NCBI RefSeq assembly: GCF_017104965.1
Contig: NZ_JAAGPR010000015.1
Span: 121,604-185,603 of the forward strand
Reading direction: 5' to 3'
Length of the DNA stretch: 64,000 nucleotides
From: Paraburkholderia sp. Ac-20340
GTDB taxonomy: Bacteria > Pseudomonadota > Gammaproteobacteria > Burkholderiales > Burkholderiaceae
The position numbers and the translations under genes are program-made. Positions within the stretch are counted from its first letter, which is position 1; each line of letters starts with the position of its first letter. Shown here piece by piece: positions 1 through 7,661 of the stretch. The notes under the pieces are model-generated. The model was not told where the DNA came from. It made no database searches and worked only from the letters and a program-made list of their open reading frames with translations.

Positions 1-239
1 CAGAGGAACGCCAGCACGAAGCTGATGTGATAGAGCACGTAGTAGACCAGCGCCGTGGCCGCCGTCCAGGGCAGCACGACCACCAGCCAGGCGATCAGGC
101 CATGTTTCTGCTTGCCGGCGTCGAAGCCGTGCGCGGCCCATTCCGCATTGAGGCGCACCAGCGCCATCACCGGATTATTCGGCGAAAGCGCCCGCACCTG
201 TTCGATGACGAGAGCCAGCAATACGGAGAAGAAGGTCAT
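1..239 (-). CDS. CobD/CbiB family membrane protein, N-terminal part only
   Basis: Only the first 79 codons are inside the window; the gene runs off the left edge. The start is the ATG ending at 239 and the protein begins MTFFSVLLALVIEQ, a hydrophobic opening, followed by a polar stretch and a second hydrophobic segment (residues about 49-77) typical of the CobD/CbiB/AmpE-like family. In Burkholderiaceae a protein of this family commonly lies next to the CoA-type NUDIX gene, and it does so here, on the same strand with about 180 bp between them. Whether it takes part in cobalamin synthesis or is an AmpE-like regulatory membrane protein cannot be told from this fragment. The family call rests on N-terminal pattern and context. 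Confidence 0.65.
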   Translation of the reverse strand, partial: MTFFSVLLALVIEQVRALSPNNPVMALVRLNAEWAAHGFDAGKQKHGLIAWLVVVLPWTAATALVYYVLYHISFVLAFL

Positions 240-418
240 GCGACGCGCCGTGCAAGTCTGGTTGCAAAAGGGGTTTCAGGGGCTTTCTGAAAATTTGTTG
301 CAACGATATCACAGGGCCAGATGTGCCAGAGCGTCGAGCGGCAAAGACGCAACAACGTCGTAAGATTGCGGCGAGAATCGGCAATATCGCGGGATAAATC
401 TCGTGCGCTCAGGTGTGT

Positions 419-1126
419 TCAGGCGAGCAGAAAGCGATAGAAGTTGCGCAGCATGCCGGCGGTCGCGCCCCAGATAAAGTGCGACGTGCCCACCGCCCCG
501 GCGCCCTCGCCCTGTTGCGGATACGGCATCGCGAAAAAGCGGCGCTCGCCGCCTTCCCAGCGGAACAGCCGCACCTGATGGTTCGACGGGTTCATCAGAA
601 AATTCAGCGGCACTTCGAAGATGCTCGCCACTTCGAGCGAGTCGGCGGCCAGCGAAAACGGTTCGTGCACGAGGCCCACCACGGGCGTTACGCGAAAGCC
701 CGTGCCGGTCAGATACTCGGGCAGCGCGCCCAGCACTTCGACGCGCGCGGGATCGAGATCGATTTCTTCATGCGCCTCGCGCAGCGCGGCGGCGACGGGC
801 GTGGCGTCCGACGGTTCGCGGCTGCCGCCGGGAAAGCTCACCTGGCCGGCGTGATTGCTGAGATGGTCGGCGCGCTGCGTGAGCAGCACCGAAAGACCGG
901 ACGAACGCACCACGAGCGGCACCAGGACGGCGGCTTCGCGCGGATCGCGCAGATCGGTGAGACGGGATTCCTGCGGCTCCGGGTCCCAGGGCAGGCGCTG
1001 CTCGAAGCGCGCGCGCAGTCCGTCGGGCGTGAGGCGCCCTGCTGCGACCTGGGGCAGATCGGCGCCTGTCGATTCGATCGGCAGACTTTCGGGTTCAAAT
1101 ACTGGACGGATCAACGGCTGACTCAA
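419..1126 (-). CDS. CoA pyrophosphatase-type NUDIX hydrolase
   Basis: The 235-residue protein has the CoA-type NUDIX signature. An upstream LLTxRxxxLxxHxGQVSFPGG motif (residues about 81-101) runs into the NUDIX box at about 100-124, ending REAHEEIDL, which carries the metal-binding glutamates. Families with this double motif (NudL/YeaB, UPF0035) cleave CoA and CoA derivatives to 3'-phosphoadenosine 5'-phosphate and phosphopantetheine, probably in the cytoplasm; no signal peptide or membrane segment is visible. The first 60 residues are variable, as is usual for the family. It lies downstream of rplS but is separated from it by a strong terminator, so it probably has its own promoter. Substrate is inferred from family. 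Confidence 0.88.
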   Translation of the reverse strand: MSQPLIRPVFEPESLPIESTGADLPQVAAGRLTPDGLRARFEQRLPWDPEPQESRLTDLRDPREAAVLVPLVVRSSGLSVLLTQRADHLSNHAGQVSFPGGSREPSDATPVAAALREAHEEIDLDPARVEVLGALPEYLTGTGFRVTPVVGLVHEPFSLAADSLEVASIFEVPLNFLMNPSNHQVRLFRWEGGERRFFAMPYPQQGEGAGAVGTSHFIWGATAGMLRNFYRFLLA

Positions 1127-1154
1127 GGTTCGGGCACAAGCGATTATTTTGCGG

Positions 1155-1186
1155 CCAAAAAGAAAAAAGCACCCCGAAGGGTGCTT
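1155..1186 (-). terminator. Rho-independent terminator after rplS
   Basis: Perfect 8-bp stem at 1167-1174 and 1179-1186 with a tetraloop that reads TTCG on the minus strand, followed on that strand by a T-rich run (complement of 1155-1168). It ends the rpsP-rimM-trmD-rplS transcript. Confidence 0.9.
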
Positions 1187-1200
1187 CTTTCTTACAGCTT

Positions 1201-1599
1201 TTACGCCTGCTCTGCAGCCGGAGCAGCTGCGCGGTCTTTCGACACCAGCTTTTCCTTGATGCGAGCCTTCTTGCCCGACAGGTTGCGCAGGTAGTACAGC
1301 TTCGCGCGACGAACGTCGCCGCGGCGCTTCACTACGATGCTTGCCAGCAGCGGCGAGTACGTCTGGAACGTACGCTCGACGCCTTCGCCCGACGAGATCT
1401 TGCGAACGATGAACGCCGAGTTCAGACCGCGGTTACGCTTTGCGATCACGACGCCTTCGTATGCCTGAACGCGCTTACGCGTGCCTTCGACAACGTTCAC
1501 GTTGACGATCACCGTATCGCCCGGGGCGAAATCGGGGATGGTCTTCTCGCCCAGCACGCGCTGGATTTCTTCCTGCTCGAGTTTTGCAATCAGATTCAT
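1201..1599 (-). CDS. rplS: 50S ribosomal protein L19
   Basis: The 132-residue protein starts MNLIAKLEQEEI and contains the L19 core with FAPGDTVIVNVNVVEGTRKR and the conserved RGLNSAFIVRKISSGEGVERTF block. L19 sits at the 30S-50S interface of the ribosome. The start at 1599 is chosen because GGAG lies at proper distance upstream; an in-frame extension to 1686 adds residues with no L19 similarity. The C-terminal tail after KEKLVSKDR is Ala-rich and slightly longer than the E. coli protein, as is common in Burkholderiaceae. It is last in the rpsP-rimM-trmD-rplS operon, 154 bp after trmD. Confidence 0.97.
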   Translation of the reverse strand: MNLIAKLEQEEIQRVLGEKTIPDFAPGDTVIVNVNVVEGTRKRVQAYEGVVIAKRNRGLNSAFIVRKISSGEGVERTFQTYSPLLASIVVKRRGDVRRAKLYYLRNLSGKKARIKEKLVSKDRAAAPAAEQA

Positions 1600-1690
1600 G
1601 GATTGACTCCGTAAGCCATCTTGTCGGCGTTCGTACCCGTTGACGGAAAAACCGGCAACTACGGCCCCGATAGAGGATGGATTCACAACT

Positions 1691-1717
1691 GGCGCCGTTC
1701 ACGCATGAAGCGGCGCC
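1691..1717 (-). other. Hairpin in the trmD-rplS intercistronic gap
   Basis: A perfect 7-bp GC-only inverted repeat (GGCGCCG at 1691-1697, CGGCGCC at 1711-1717) with a 13-nt loop lies in the 154-bp space between trmD and rplS. No T-run follows on the minus strand, so it is not a standard terminator. It could be an RNA-processing or stability element that separates expression of the low-abundance TrmD from the abundant L19; that role is inference. Confidence 0.4.
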
Positions 1718-1753
1718 GCCTTTGGGCGCCTCGCGCCCTGCCCGCCCGAAGCT

Positions 1754-2521
1754 TTACGCTTCGTTCGCGCTCTTCGCGAGACTAGCGAGCCATGCCTCGT
1801 CGGCACGACTCAACATCTTGTTCTTGCGGGCCCGAGCGATCAGATCAGGCCGTTTTTGCCACGTGTTGCGCAGCGATTCGCGACGACGCCATTGCTCGAT
1901 TTCCGCATGATGGCCGCCGAGCAGCACATCGGGTACACGCACGCCGTCGTATTCCTCCGGTCGCGTGTAATGCGGGCAGTCGAGCAGACCGTCCACGAAA
2001 CTGTCCTGCACCGCCGAGAGCGCGTCGTTCAACACACCCGGCAGCAAGCGCACCACAGCATCCATCAGCGCCATCGCGGGCAGCTCGCCACCCGAGAGCA
2101 CGAAGTCGCCAAGACTGACTTCCTCGTCCACGTAACGGTCGACGAGACGCTGGTCGATCGCTTCGTAGCGCCCGCACAGGATCACGAAACCGGGTTCCTG
2201 GGCGAACTGCACGGCGCGCTCGTGCGTGAGCGGCTTGCCTTGCGGCGACATCAGCAGCACACGCGGAGCGGCTACGCCCTGCTCCGACTGTGCGGCCTTT
2301 GCTGCGCCGATCGCGGCTTCCAGCGGTTTGGCCAGCATGACCATGCCGGGTCCGCCGCCGTACGGGCGATCGTCGATAGTGCGGTAATTGTCGGTCGTGA
2401 AATCGCGCGGATTCCACGTACGCAACGTGTAACGCTGCTGTTTGGCTGCCCGGCTGGTGATGCCCCAATCGGTAATCGACCGGAACATCTCGGGAAAGAG
2501 CGTAACGACATCGAACTGCAT
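1754..2521 (-). CDS. trmD: tRNA (guanine-N1-)-methyltransferase TrmD
   Basis: The 255-residue protein starts MQFDVVTLFPEMF and shows the hallmarks of TrmD, a SPOUT-class dimer that methylates G37 of tRNAs ending their anticodon in G and so protects the reading frame. RPYGGGPGMVM lies near residue 53. The AdoMet-binding trefoil-knot region FVILCGRYEAIDQR is followed by DEEVSLGDFVLSGGE. Length matches the bacterial family. It lies 34 bp after rimM in the rpsP-rimM-trmD-rplS operon. Confidence 0.97.
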   Translation of the reverse strand: MQFDVVTLFPEMFRSITDWGITSRAAKQQRYTLRTWNPRDFTTDNYRTIDDRPYGGGPGMVMLAKPLEAAIGAAKAAQSEQGVAAPRVLLMSPQGKPLTHERAVQFAQEPGFVILCGRYEAIDQRLVDRYVDEEVSLGDFVLSGGELPAMALMDAVVRLLPGVLNDALSAVQDSFVDGLLDCPHYTRPEEYDGVRVPDVLLGGHHAEIEQWRRRESLRNTWQKRPDLIARARKNKMLSRADEAWLASLAKSANEA

Positions 2522-2555
2522 CGCTCTCTCCGTTCAGCGAATCAGCACAGCAGGT

Positions 2556-3308
2556 TTAATAGTCGGCTTCCCAGTCGACGACAATGCGTTTCGCCGCCAG
2601 GTCCACCGTCTTCACAAATACGCCGACAAACGGGATCAACCGTTCGCCGGTGGCGGGTTTGCCGTCCTTGCCCGTTTCCGGGTACTCGATGCGCATCACC
2701 GACTGAGCACCGTTGTCGATCAGGTCGGCGACCTTGCCCAGCTCCACGCCCGTCTCATTGACGACGTCGAGACCGATCAGGTCGACCCAGTAATACTCGT
2801 CGGCTTCCGGCGCAGGGAAATCGGCGCGGCTCACGTAGATGCGCGCACCGCGCAGAAGCAGAGCAGCGTCACGGTCGGCGATGCCGCCCAGTTGCCCGAC
2901 GACGGAATCGCCGTGCACCTTGGCGCTCAATCGCACCGCGGAATGACGCTCGGGATGCTCGCGGCCCTTGAGGAGCCACCAGCGCTTCGCCGCCAGCAAG
3001 GCTTTGCCGCCTTGCGCGTGCGGCGCGATCTTCAGCCCGCCTTTAAGGCCATAGGCTTCGATCACGGCGCCAACTTCGACGGCATCGGCCGGCCAGCTCG
3101 CCGGAGTTTCGGCTCGCAAACCTTCGGCGGCAGCCGAAACCTGCGAACTGGGCGCGCTTTCGCGCGCCGGCGTTTTACGTACTGACGGCACGAACGCACC
3201 GAAAACCGGTGCGGACCGTGCCGCGCGTCCGCCAGCCTTGCCACTGTTCTGCGGCGTCACTGCGCCCGTAGCCTTGGCGTCCGCTTTTGCGTCGTCATGC
3301 TCGGGCAT
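2556..3308 (-). CDS. rimM: Ribosome maturation factor RimM with N-terminal extension
   Basis: RimM assists assembly of the 30S head by binding ribosomal protein S19. The conserved RimM region begins near residue 72 (EVGAVIEAYGLKGGLKI) and continues through the C-terminal PRC-barrel (DEYYWVDLIGLDVV, ending RIVVDWEADY). The first 70 or so residues are an Ala/Ser/Lys-rich, probably disordered extension not found in E. coli RimM; extended versions are known in Burkholderia relatives. The ATG at 3308 is preferred over an in-frame TTG two codons upstream because GAGG stands eight bases before the ATG. Second gene of the operon, 76 bp after rpsP. Confidence 0.94.
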   Translation of the reverse strand: MPEHDDAKADAKATGAVTPQNSGKAGGRAARSAPVFGAFVPSVRKTPARESAPSSQVSAAAEGLRAETPASWPADAVEVGAVIEAYGLKGGLKIAPHAQGGKALLAAKRWWLLKGREHPERHSAVRLSAKVHGDSVVGQLGGIADRDAALLLRGARIYVSRADFPAPEADEYYWVDLIGLDVVNETGVELGKVADLIDNGAQSVMRIEYPETGKDGKPATGERLIPFVGVFVKTVDLAAKRIVVDWEADY

Positions 3309-3384
3309 GGACAAACCTCGCAGCCAGCTTGAAATCGCACACGCGGCTTACGCTGCGCGCACGGGGGTAAAACACGTCAAAGAC

Positions 3385-3645
3385 TTAAGCAGCCGGAGCA
3401 GCAACAGCCTTTTGCGCTTCCTTCACGAGACGGGCAACTGCCGGCGACATTTGTGCGCCGTTTTCTTGCCAGTACGTCACGCGATCTTGAGCGATGCGCA
3501 GCGTTTCACCCTTGGTAGCGACCGGGTTGTAGAAGCCCACGCGCTCGATGAAGCGGCCGTCACGACGGTTACGCGAATCGGTTGCGACGATGTTGTAGAA
3601 CGGGCGCTTCTTCGAGCCGCCGCGTGCCAGACGGATGATAACCAT
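3385..3645 (-). CDS. rpsP: 30S ribosomal protein S16
   Basis: The 86-residue protein begins MVIIRLARGGSKKRPFYNIV and has the S16 features RRDGRFIERVGFYNP and the ARLVKEA helix near the C-terminus. S16 is an early-binding protein of the 30S subunit. The ATG at 3645 matches family N-termini; the 25 in-frame codons upstream have no S16 similarity and overlap the promoter leader. First gene of rpsP-rimM-trmD-rplS. Confidence 0.97.
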   Translation of the reverse strand: MVIIRLARGGSKKRPFYNIVATDSRNRRDGRFIERVGFYNPVATKGETLRIAQDRVTYWQENGAQMSPAVARLVKEAQKAVAAPAA

Positions 3646-3691
3646 ACTAGAATCCTTGAAAACCGGGGGTTCGGGACTACTGAAACATGCG

Positions 3692-3720
3692 ATTATAGCC
3701 CGAAAGCAATGGCATAACAA
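3692..3720 (-). promoter_or_regulatory. Sigma70 promoter of rpsP-rimM-trmD-rplS
   Basis: Read on the minus strand, TTGTTA (3715-3720) is followed after 17 bp by a perfect TATAAT (3692-3697). Transcription would start near 3685, leaving a leader of about 40 nt before the rpsP ATG. Element match and spacing are seen directly; activity is inferred. Confidence 0.8.
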
Positions 3721-3786
3721 ACACTTAACTGAAAACTGCGCAGCTCAACCAGAAAGGCCGCCTGAAAAACGGCAAGGAAGGCGACG

Positions 3787-5091
3787 ATGCAAGGCGATCG
3801 AACATCGGCTGAAAACGCCGCCATACGGCCGGGTGCGACGGCGGTACAGCGGCCATGGACGCGGGTTGCACGATTCGGGCGCTTGATCGGTTGGCTTCGC
3901 CCGGCGCTCCCAGCAACCACAACCAATGCGGCCCCCGATCGGTCGATCTGTGGTTCGCACGCATCGTCGGCTGCCGTTCAATGTGCGGCGAGCCTCTTTA
4001 TCGCGTTCAGCACCCTTTTTAGCGCCCCGCTCGCCCACGCCGCCCCGCCCATCGAGCGCATCAAGCTGCCGCCGGGCTTTCATATAGCAGTGCTCAGCGA
4101 CGACGTCCCCGCCGCGCGCGAAATGACGCTCTCGCCCCACGGCATTCTGTATGTGGGCAGCATGGACGGCCGCGTCTACGCGCTCGAACTGCGCGACGGC
4201 AAGCTCGTGAAGCGCCACGTGGTCGCCAGCGGTCTGACCATGCCGGTCGGCGTGGCCTGGCGCGACGGCGCGCTTTATGTCTCCGCGATTTCGTCGATAT
4301 TGCGGCTCGACGGCATCGACACCCATCTCGACGATCCGCCGAAACCGGCCGTGGTCACCGACCAGTTGCCCAGCGAGCGCCATCACGGCTGGAAATTCAT
4401 CGCCTTCGGCCCGGACGGCAAGCTCTACGTGCCGCAAGGCGCGCCCTGCAATGTCTGCCTGCCCGCCAGCGACCCGCAGCGCACGCATTTCGCGATGATC
4501 GGCCGTATGGACCCGGACGGCTCGCACTACGAAACCATCGCGCGCGGCGTGCGCAACACGGTGGGCTTCGCGTGGCATCCGCAGACCCACGAGCTATGGT
4601 TCACCGACAACGGCCGCGACATGCTCGGCGACGATATCCCCGACGACAAGCTCAATCGCCTCGCACACCCGGGCGAGGATTTCGGCTTTCCTTATTGTCA
4701 CGGAGGCAACGTGAGCGACCCGGAGTTCGGCCGGGATCATCCGTGCAGCAGCTTTTCGCCGCCGGTCGCCAGGCTGGGCGCGCATGTGGCGGCGCTGGGC
4801 ATGCGCTTCTATACCGGCGCGATGTTCCCGGCCGCGTATCGCAACAGCATCTTGATCGCCGAACATGGCTCGTGGAATCGCAGCCGCAAGTCGGGCTATC
4901 GCGTGGTGCGTATCTCCGCCGATGCCGATGGCGCACACGCCCATCAGGAAGTCTTCGCCGAGGGCTGGCTCAATCCCGACGATACCCAATGGGGCCGCCC
5001 CGCCGATGTGCTGCCGCTGCCCGACGGCTCCCTCTTGATCAGCGACGACTACGCGGGCGCGATCTATCGCGTCACTTACGCGCAGCCTTGA
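3787..5091 (+). CDS. Exported PQQ-type sugar (sorbosone-like) dehydrogenase
   Basis: The protein has the six-bladed beta-propeller pattern of soluble PQQ-dependent glucose/sorbosone dehydrogenases: repeated GxLYVGSMDGRVYAL, GLTMPVGVAWRDGALYVS, GPDGKLYVPQGAPCNVC, GVRNTVGFAWHPQT-LWFTDNGRD and a C-terminal RPADVLPLPDGSLLISDD motif. Such enzymes oxidise aldoses or sugar alcohols in the periplasm and pass electrons to the respiratory chain. A hydrophobic segment ending AHA before APPIERI is a probable signal peptide, but it starts about 75 residues after the ATG used here. The true start may therefore be a non-ATG codon downstream (an in-frame TTG lies near 3880). Cofactor and substrate are family inference. 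Confidence 0.75.
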   Translation: MQGDRTSAENAAIRPGATAVQRPWTRVARFGRLIGWLRPALPATTTNAAPDRSICGSHASSAAVQCAASLFIAFSTLFSAPLAHAAPPIERIKLPPGFHIAVLSDDVPAAREMTLSPHGILYVGSMDGRVYALELRDGKLVKRHVVASGLTMPVGVAWRDGALYVSAISSILRLDGIDTHLDDPPKPAVVTDQLPSERHHGWKFIAFGPDGKLYVPQGAPCNVCLPASDPQRTHFAMIGRMDPDGSHYETIARGVRNTVGFAWHPQTHELWFTDNGRDMLGDDIPDDKLNRLAHPGEDFGFPYCHGGNVSDPEFGRDHPCSSFSPPVARLGAHVAALGMRFYTGAMFPAAYRNSILIAEHGSWNRSRKSGYRVVRISADADGAHAHQEVFAEGWLNPDDTQWGRPADVLPLPDGSLLISDDYAGAIYRVTYAQP

Positions 5092-5222
5092 TCGGGCGGC
5101 GCAAGCTGTTCCGGGCATAAGGCCCAGCATCTGCTGCAGCGCGGGCGCCGCACGTACAATGACCCGCGGGCCGAGACAGCCCGCTCTACATGTACGTGCC
5201 CTCCGAGACAACCCGCCAGCTC

Positions 5223-5693
5223 ATGTCCAATCAGAACAATCCCGCACGCTTTCGCAACAAAACGCTCACTGCCGCTCTCGCCTTTCTGCTGGGCAGCCTC
5301 GGCGCTCATCGCTTCTATCTGTATGGCCCGCGCGACGTGTGGGGCTGGGCTCATATCGCCGGCACGCTGCTCGGCATTCCGGGCGTGATGCTGCTCGTCG
5401 CCAGCGAACGCGCGTCGATTCCCGGCTGGGGCCTGGCGGTGATCGGCGCGGTTTCGCTGCTGTCGGCGTTTCTGGCCGCGATCGTCTACGGCCTGCGTCC
5501 CGATGCAAAGTGGGACGCGCAGTTCAACCCCGCCTTCGCCGGCAAGCGCGCGAGCGGTTCGGGCTGGACCGTGATCTTCGTGGTGATCTTCTCGCTGCTG
5601 ATCGGCGCGTTCCTGCTGATGACCGGCCTCGCGCTGTCGTTCCAGACGTACTTCGAATCGCAGGTGGAAGCGGCCAAAGCGATCTCGCAGTAA
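5223..5693 (+). CDS. TM2 domain membrane protein
   Basis: A short membrane protein (156 residues from the chosen start) of unknown function. Its N-terminus carries the TM2 signature KTLTAALAFLLGSLGAHRFYLYG, two helices linked by a G-x-HRFYLG-type turn. Two further hydrophobic segments follow (about residues 65-90 and 120-145). An ATG at 5190 in the same frame would add 11 residues; neither start has a convincing ribosome-binding site, and family members usually begin close to MSNQNN. It converges with the radical SAM gene, only 12 bp away, without an obvious terminator. No specific role can be assigned. Confidence 0.8.
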   Translation: MSNQNNPARFRNKTLTAALAFLLGSLGAHRFYLYGPRDVWGWAHIAGTLLGIPGVMLLVASERASIPGWGLAVIGAVSLLSAFLAAIVYGLRPDAKWDAQFNPAFAGKRASGSGWTVIFVVIFSLLIGAFLLMTGLALSFQTYFESQVEAAKAISQ

Positions 5694-5705
5694 CGCGAAG
5701 CCGCC

Positions 5706-6872
5706 TTAGAACAGATCGAGTTGCGGCTTGTCGCGCACGGTCTTTTCGCGCATGAACTCCGACATATCCAGAATGCCGTGACGCCGCTCGTTGAGCCCGA
5801 GCCGCTTCACGGCCTGATGAAAGCGCTGCTTGAGCAGATCGGCCCATAGCCCCGCGCCCTTCATGCGCTGCGAAAAATCCGATTCGTAATCCTTGCCGCC
5901 GCGCATGTCGCGCACACGGCTCATCACGCGCGCCGCACGCTGCGGAAAATGCGCTTCCAGCCAGCCCTGAAACAGCGGCGACACTTCCCACGGCAGACGC
6001 AGCAGGATATAGCTCGCGCTGGTCGCGCCTGCCTCGGCGCAGGCTTCGAGCACGCGCTCCATATCCGGTTCGGTGACGAACGGAATCACCGGCGCGATGC
6101 TCACGCCCACCGGAATGCCCGCCTGCGCCAGCGTGCGGATCGTGCGCAGACGGCGCGCAGGCGTGGCGGCGCGCGGCTCCAGCGTGCGCGCGATATCGGC
6201 GTCGAGCGTGGTGATGGTGATGGCGGCCATGAACTGCCGGCGTTGCGCCATGGGCGCCAGCAGGTCGATATCGCGTTCGATCAGCGACGATTTGGTGATC
6301 GCCGCGAACGGATGCTGATGCGCGGCCAGCACTTCGATCACGCGGCGAGTCAGACGCAGATCGCGCTCGACGGGCTGCCAGGCGTCCGTATTGACGCCGA
6401 GCGCGATGGGCTCCGGCTCGTAGGACGGCTTGCCGAGTTCGCGCGCGAGCAGTTCGGGCGCATTGATCTTCGCGTAAAGACGGCTTTCGAAATCCAGCCC
6501 CGGCGACAATCCCAGATAACTATGCGTGGGCCGCGCGAAGCAGTAGATACAACCGTGCTCGCAACCGCGATATGGATTGAGCGAAACACTGAACGGAATA
6601 TCGGGCGACTGGTTGCGCGTGAGAATGCTTTTCGCGCGTTCGTCGAAGACCTGCGTGCGCAGAACGTCCGCCTGGCCTTCGTCGTGCGCTTCGCCTTCTT
6701 CAGGCTCTTTGGGCGCCTCGTGCAGCCAGCCATCGTCGAAGGCTTCGCGCTGATCGACTTCGTAGCGCCCTTGCAGGTTCGTGACCGCGCCACGCCCCTT
6801 GCGCGGCGCAGGCGGCGCGACGGGATACCAGGTTTCGGGTTCGGGCTCGCGTTCGGATTCCGGGGTGTTCAC
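5706..6872 (-). CDS. PA0069-family radical SAM protein
   Basis: The 388-residue protein belongs to the spore-photoproduct-lyase-like radical SAM group typified by P. aeruginosa PA0069 and mycobacterial Rv2578c. The iron-sulfur cluster motif is C104-x3-C108-x2-C111, just after LNPYRGCEHGC. The YxxCFARPTHSYLGL segment and the ending DKPQLDLF are typical. The reaction is not established. Related lyases repair UV lesions, so a DNA-repair role is a reasonable guess. Start is GTG at 6872, with only a weak ribosome-binding site. Directly upstream is a near-perfect LexA box over the promoter (separate entry), implying induction by DNA damage. From memory, PA0069 itself is listed in the P. aeruginosa LexA regulon, which supports this. 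Confidence 0.88.
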   Translation of the reverse strand: MNTPESEREPEPETWYPVAPPAPRKGRGAVTNLQGRYEVDQREAFDDGWLHEAPKEPEEGEAHDEGQADVLRTQVFDERAKSILTRNQSPDIPFSVSLNPYRGCEHGCIYCFARPTHSYLGLSPGLDFESRLYAKINAPELLARELGKPSYEPEPIALGVNTDAWQPVERDLRLTRRVIEVLAAHQHPFAAITKSSLIERDIDLLAPMAQRRQFMAAITITTLDADIARTLEPRAATPARRLRTIRTLAQAGIPVGVSIAPVIPFVTEPDMERVLEACAEAGATSASYILLRLPWEVSPLFQGWLEAHFPQRAARVMSRVRDMRGGKDYESDFSQRMKGAGLWADLLKQRFHQAVKRLGLNERRHGILDMSEFMREKTVRDKPQLDLF

Positions 6873-6882
6873 GGCTCAAGGT

Positions 6883-6933
6883 ACAAAGCGGTTAAGTACT
6901 GTACAAATATACAGTACTTAACCGCTTTGTCGA
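6883..6933 (-). promoter_or_regulatory. LexA (SOS) box and promoter of the radical SAM gene
   Basis: Two perfect 21-bp inverted arms (6883-6903 and 6910-6930) flank a 6-bp centre. The core on the minus strand is TACTGTATATTTGTACAGTA (6897-6916), differing from the E. coli LexA consensus at only 2 of 20 positions and containing CTGT-N8-ACAG. A sigma70-like promoter overlaps it: TCGACA (6928-6933), 16 bp, TATATT (6906-6911). LexA bound here would cover the -10 element. The box ends 25 bp before the start codon. No T-run follows on the minus strand, so it is unlikely to be a simple terminator for the upstream Lrp-family gene. Confidence 0.88.
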
Positions 6934-6994
6934 GCAGGAAAAACAGGGCCGAGGCGCGCTGCCTGCGGCGTTGTTCGCCTCGTCGTTCGTCTCG

Positions 6995-7483
6995 TTATTC
7001 GCCGACCGCAATCGTCAGCGTTTCCTTGATCTCTTCCATCACCACATAGCTCTTCGACTGCACCGCGCCCGGCAGTTGCAGCAGGATATCGCCGAGCAGT
7101 TTGCGGTAATCCGCCATCTCGCCGATGCGCGCCTTGATCAGGTAGTCGAAATCGCCCGATACCAGATGGCATTCGAGCACTTCGGGAATCTTCTGCACTT
7201 CGCGGCGGAACTGGTCGAACATATTGCCGCTCTTGTGATCGAGCGTGATCTCCACGAACACCAGCAGCGCCGCCCCCAGCACGTTGGGATTCACGCGCGC
7301 GTAGTAGCCGGTGATGACGCCGTCGCGCTCCATGCGCTTGACGCGCTCGATGCAGGGCGTCACCGACAACCCCACCTGCTCGGCCAGGTCTTTCATGGCC
7401 ATGCGGCCATCTTCCTGGAGGAGTTTCAGGATGCGGTGATCGAGCCGGTCGAGTGCGCGAACCGGCTGACGCTGCGTTCTCAT
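6995..7483 (-). CDS. Lrp/AsnC-family transcriptional regulator
   Basis: A 162-residue regulator with the standard two-domain layout. An N-terminal winged helix-turn-helix (LDRLDHRILKLLQEDGRMAMKDLAEQVGLSVTPCIERVKRME, residues about 11-51) is followed by an alpha/beta RAM/AsnC ligand domain containing VSGDFDYLIKARIGEMADY. The ATG at 7483 is chosen because AGGA stands seven bases upstream and because family N-termini begin near MRTQRQPVRALDRLD. It is divergent from dadA, with about 180 bp of relatively AT-rich sequence between the two genes. In many proteobacteria the neighbouring Lrp-type regulator activates dadA in response to alanine or leucine, which is the likely role here. Confidence 0.9.
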   Translation of the reverse strand: MRTQRQPVRALDRLDHRILKLLQEDGRMAMKDLAEQVGLSVTPCIERVKRMERDGVITGYYARVNPNVLGAALLVFVEITLDHKSGNMFDQFRREVQKIPEVLECHLVSGDFDYLIKARIGEMADYRKLLGDILLQLPGAVQSKSYVVMEEIKETLTIAVGE

Positions 7484-7661
7484 GTTTTTTTCCTGAAAAT
7501 CTGAAAAATACAATAACAAAATCTGGACGTTGAACAATAGCATAGTCGATATCACTGGCTACATCCGATTTTTCATGCCTTGCGCGCTGCACACGCCCCA
7601 AACAGGCGTTCCAGCCCGGTAAAGCGGCGTAGCCCAAACAAATCTAACTGGTGGAGCAGCT

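Noticed and set aside
6883..6930. The 48-bp palindrome as a simple terminator for the Lrp-family gene
   Set aside because: No T-run follows on the minus strand, the centre matches LexA's consensus and a promoter overlaps it; regulation is the better explanation.
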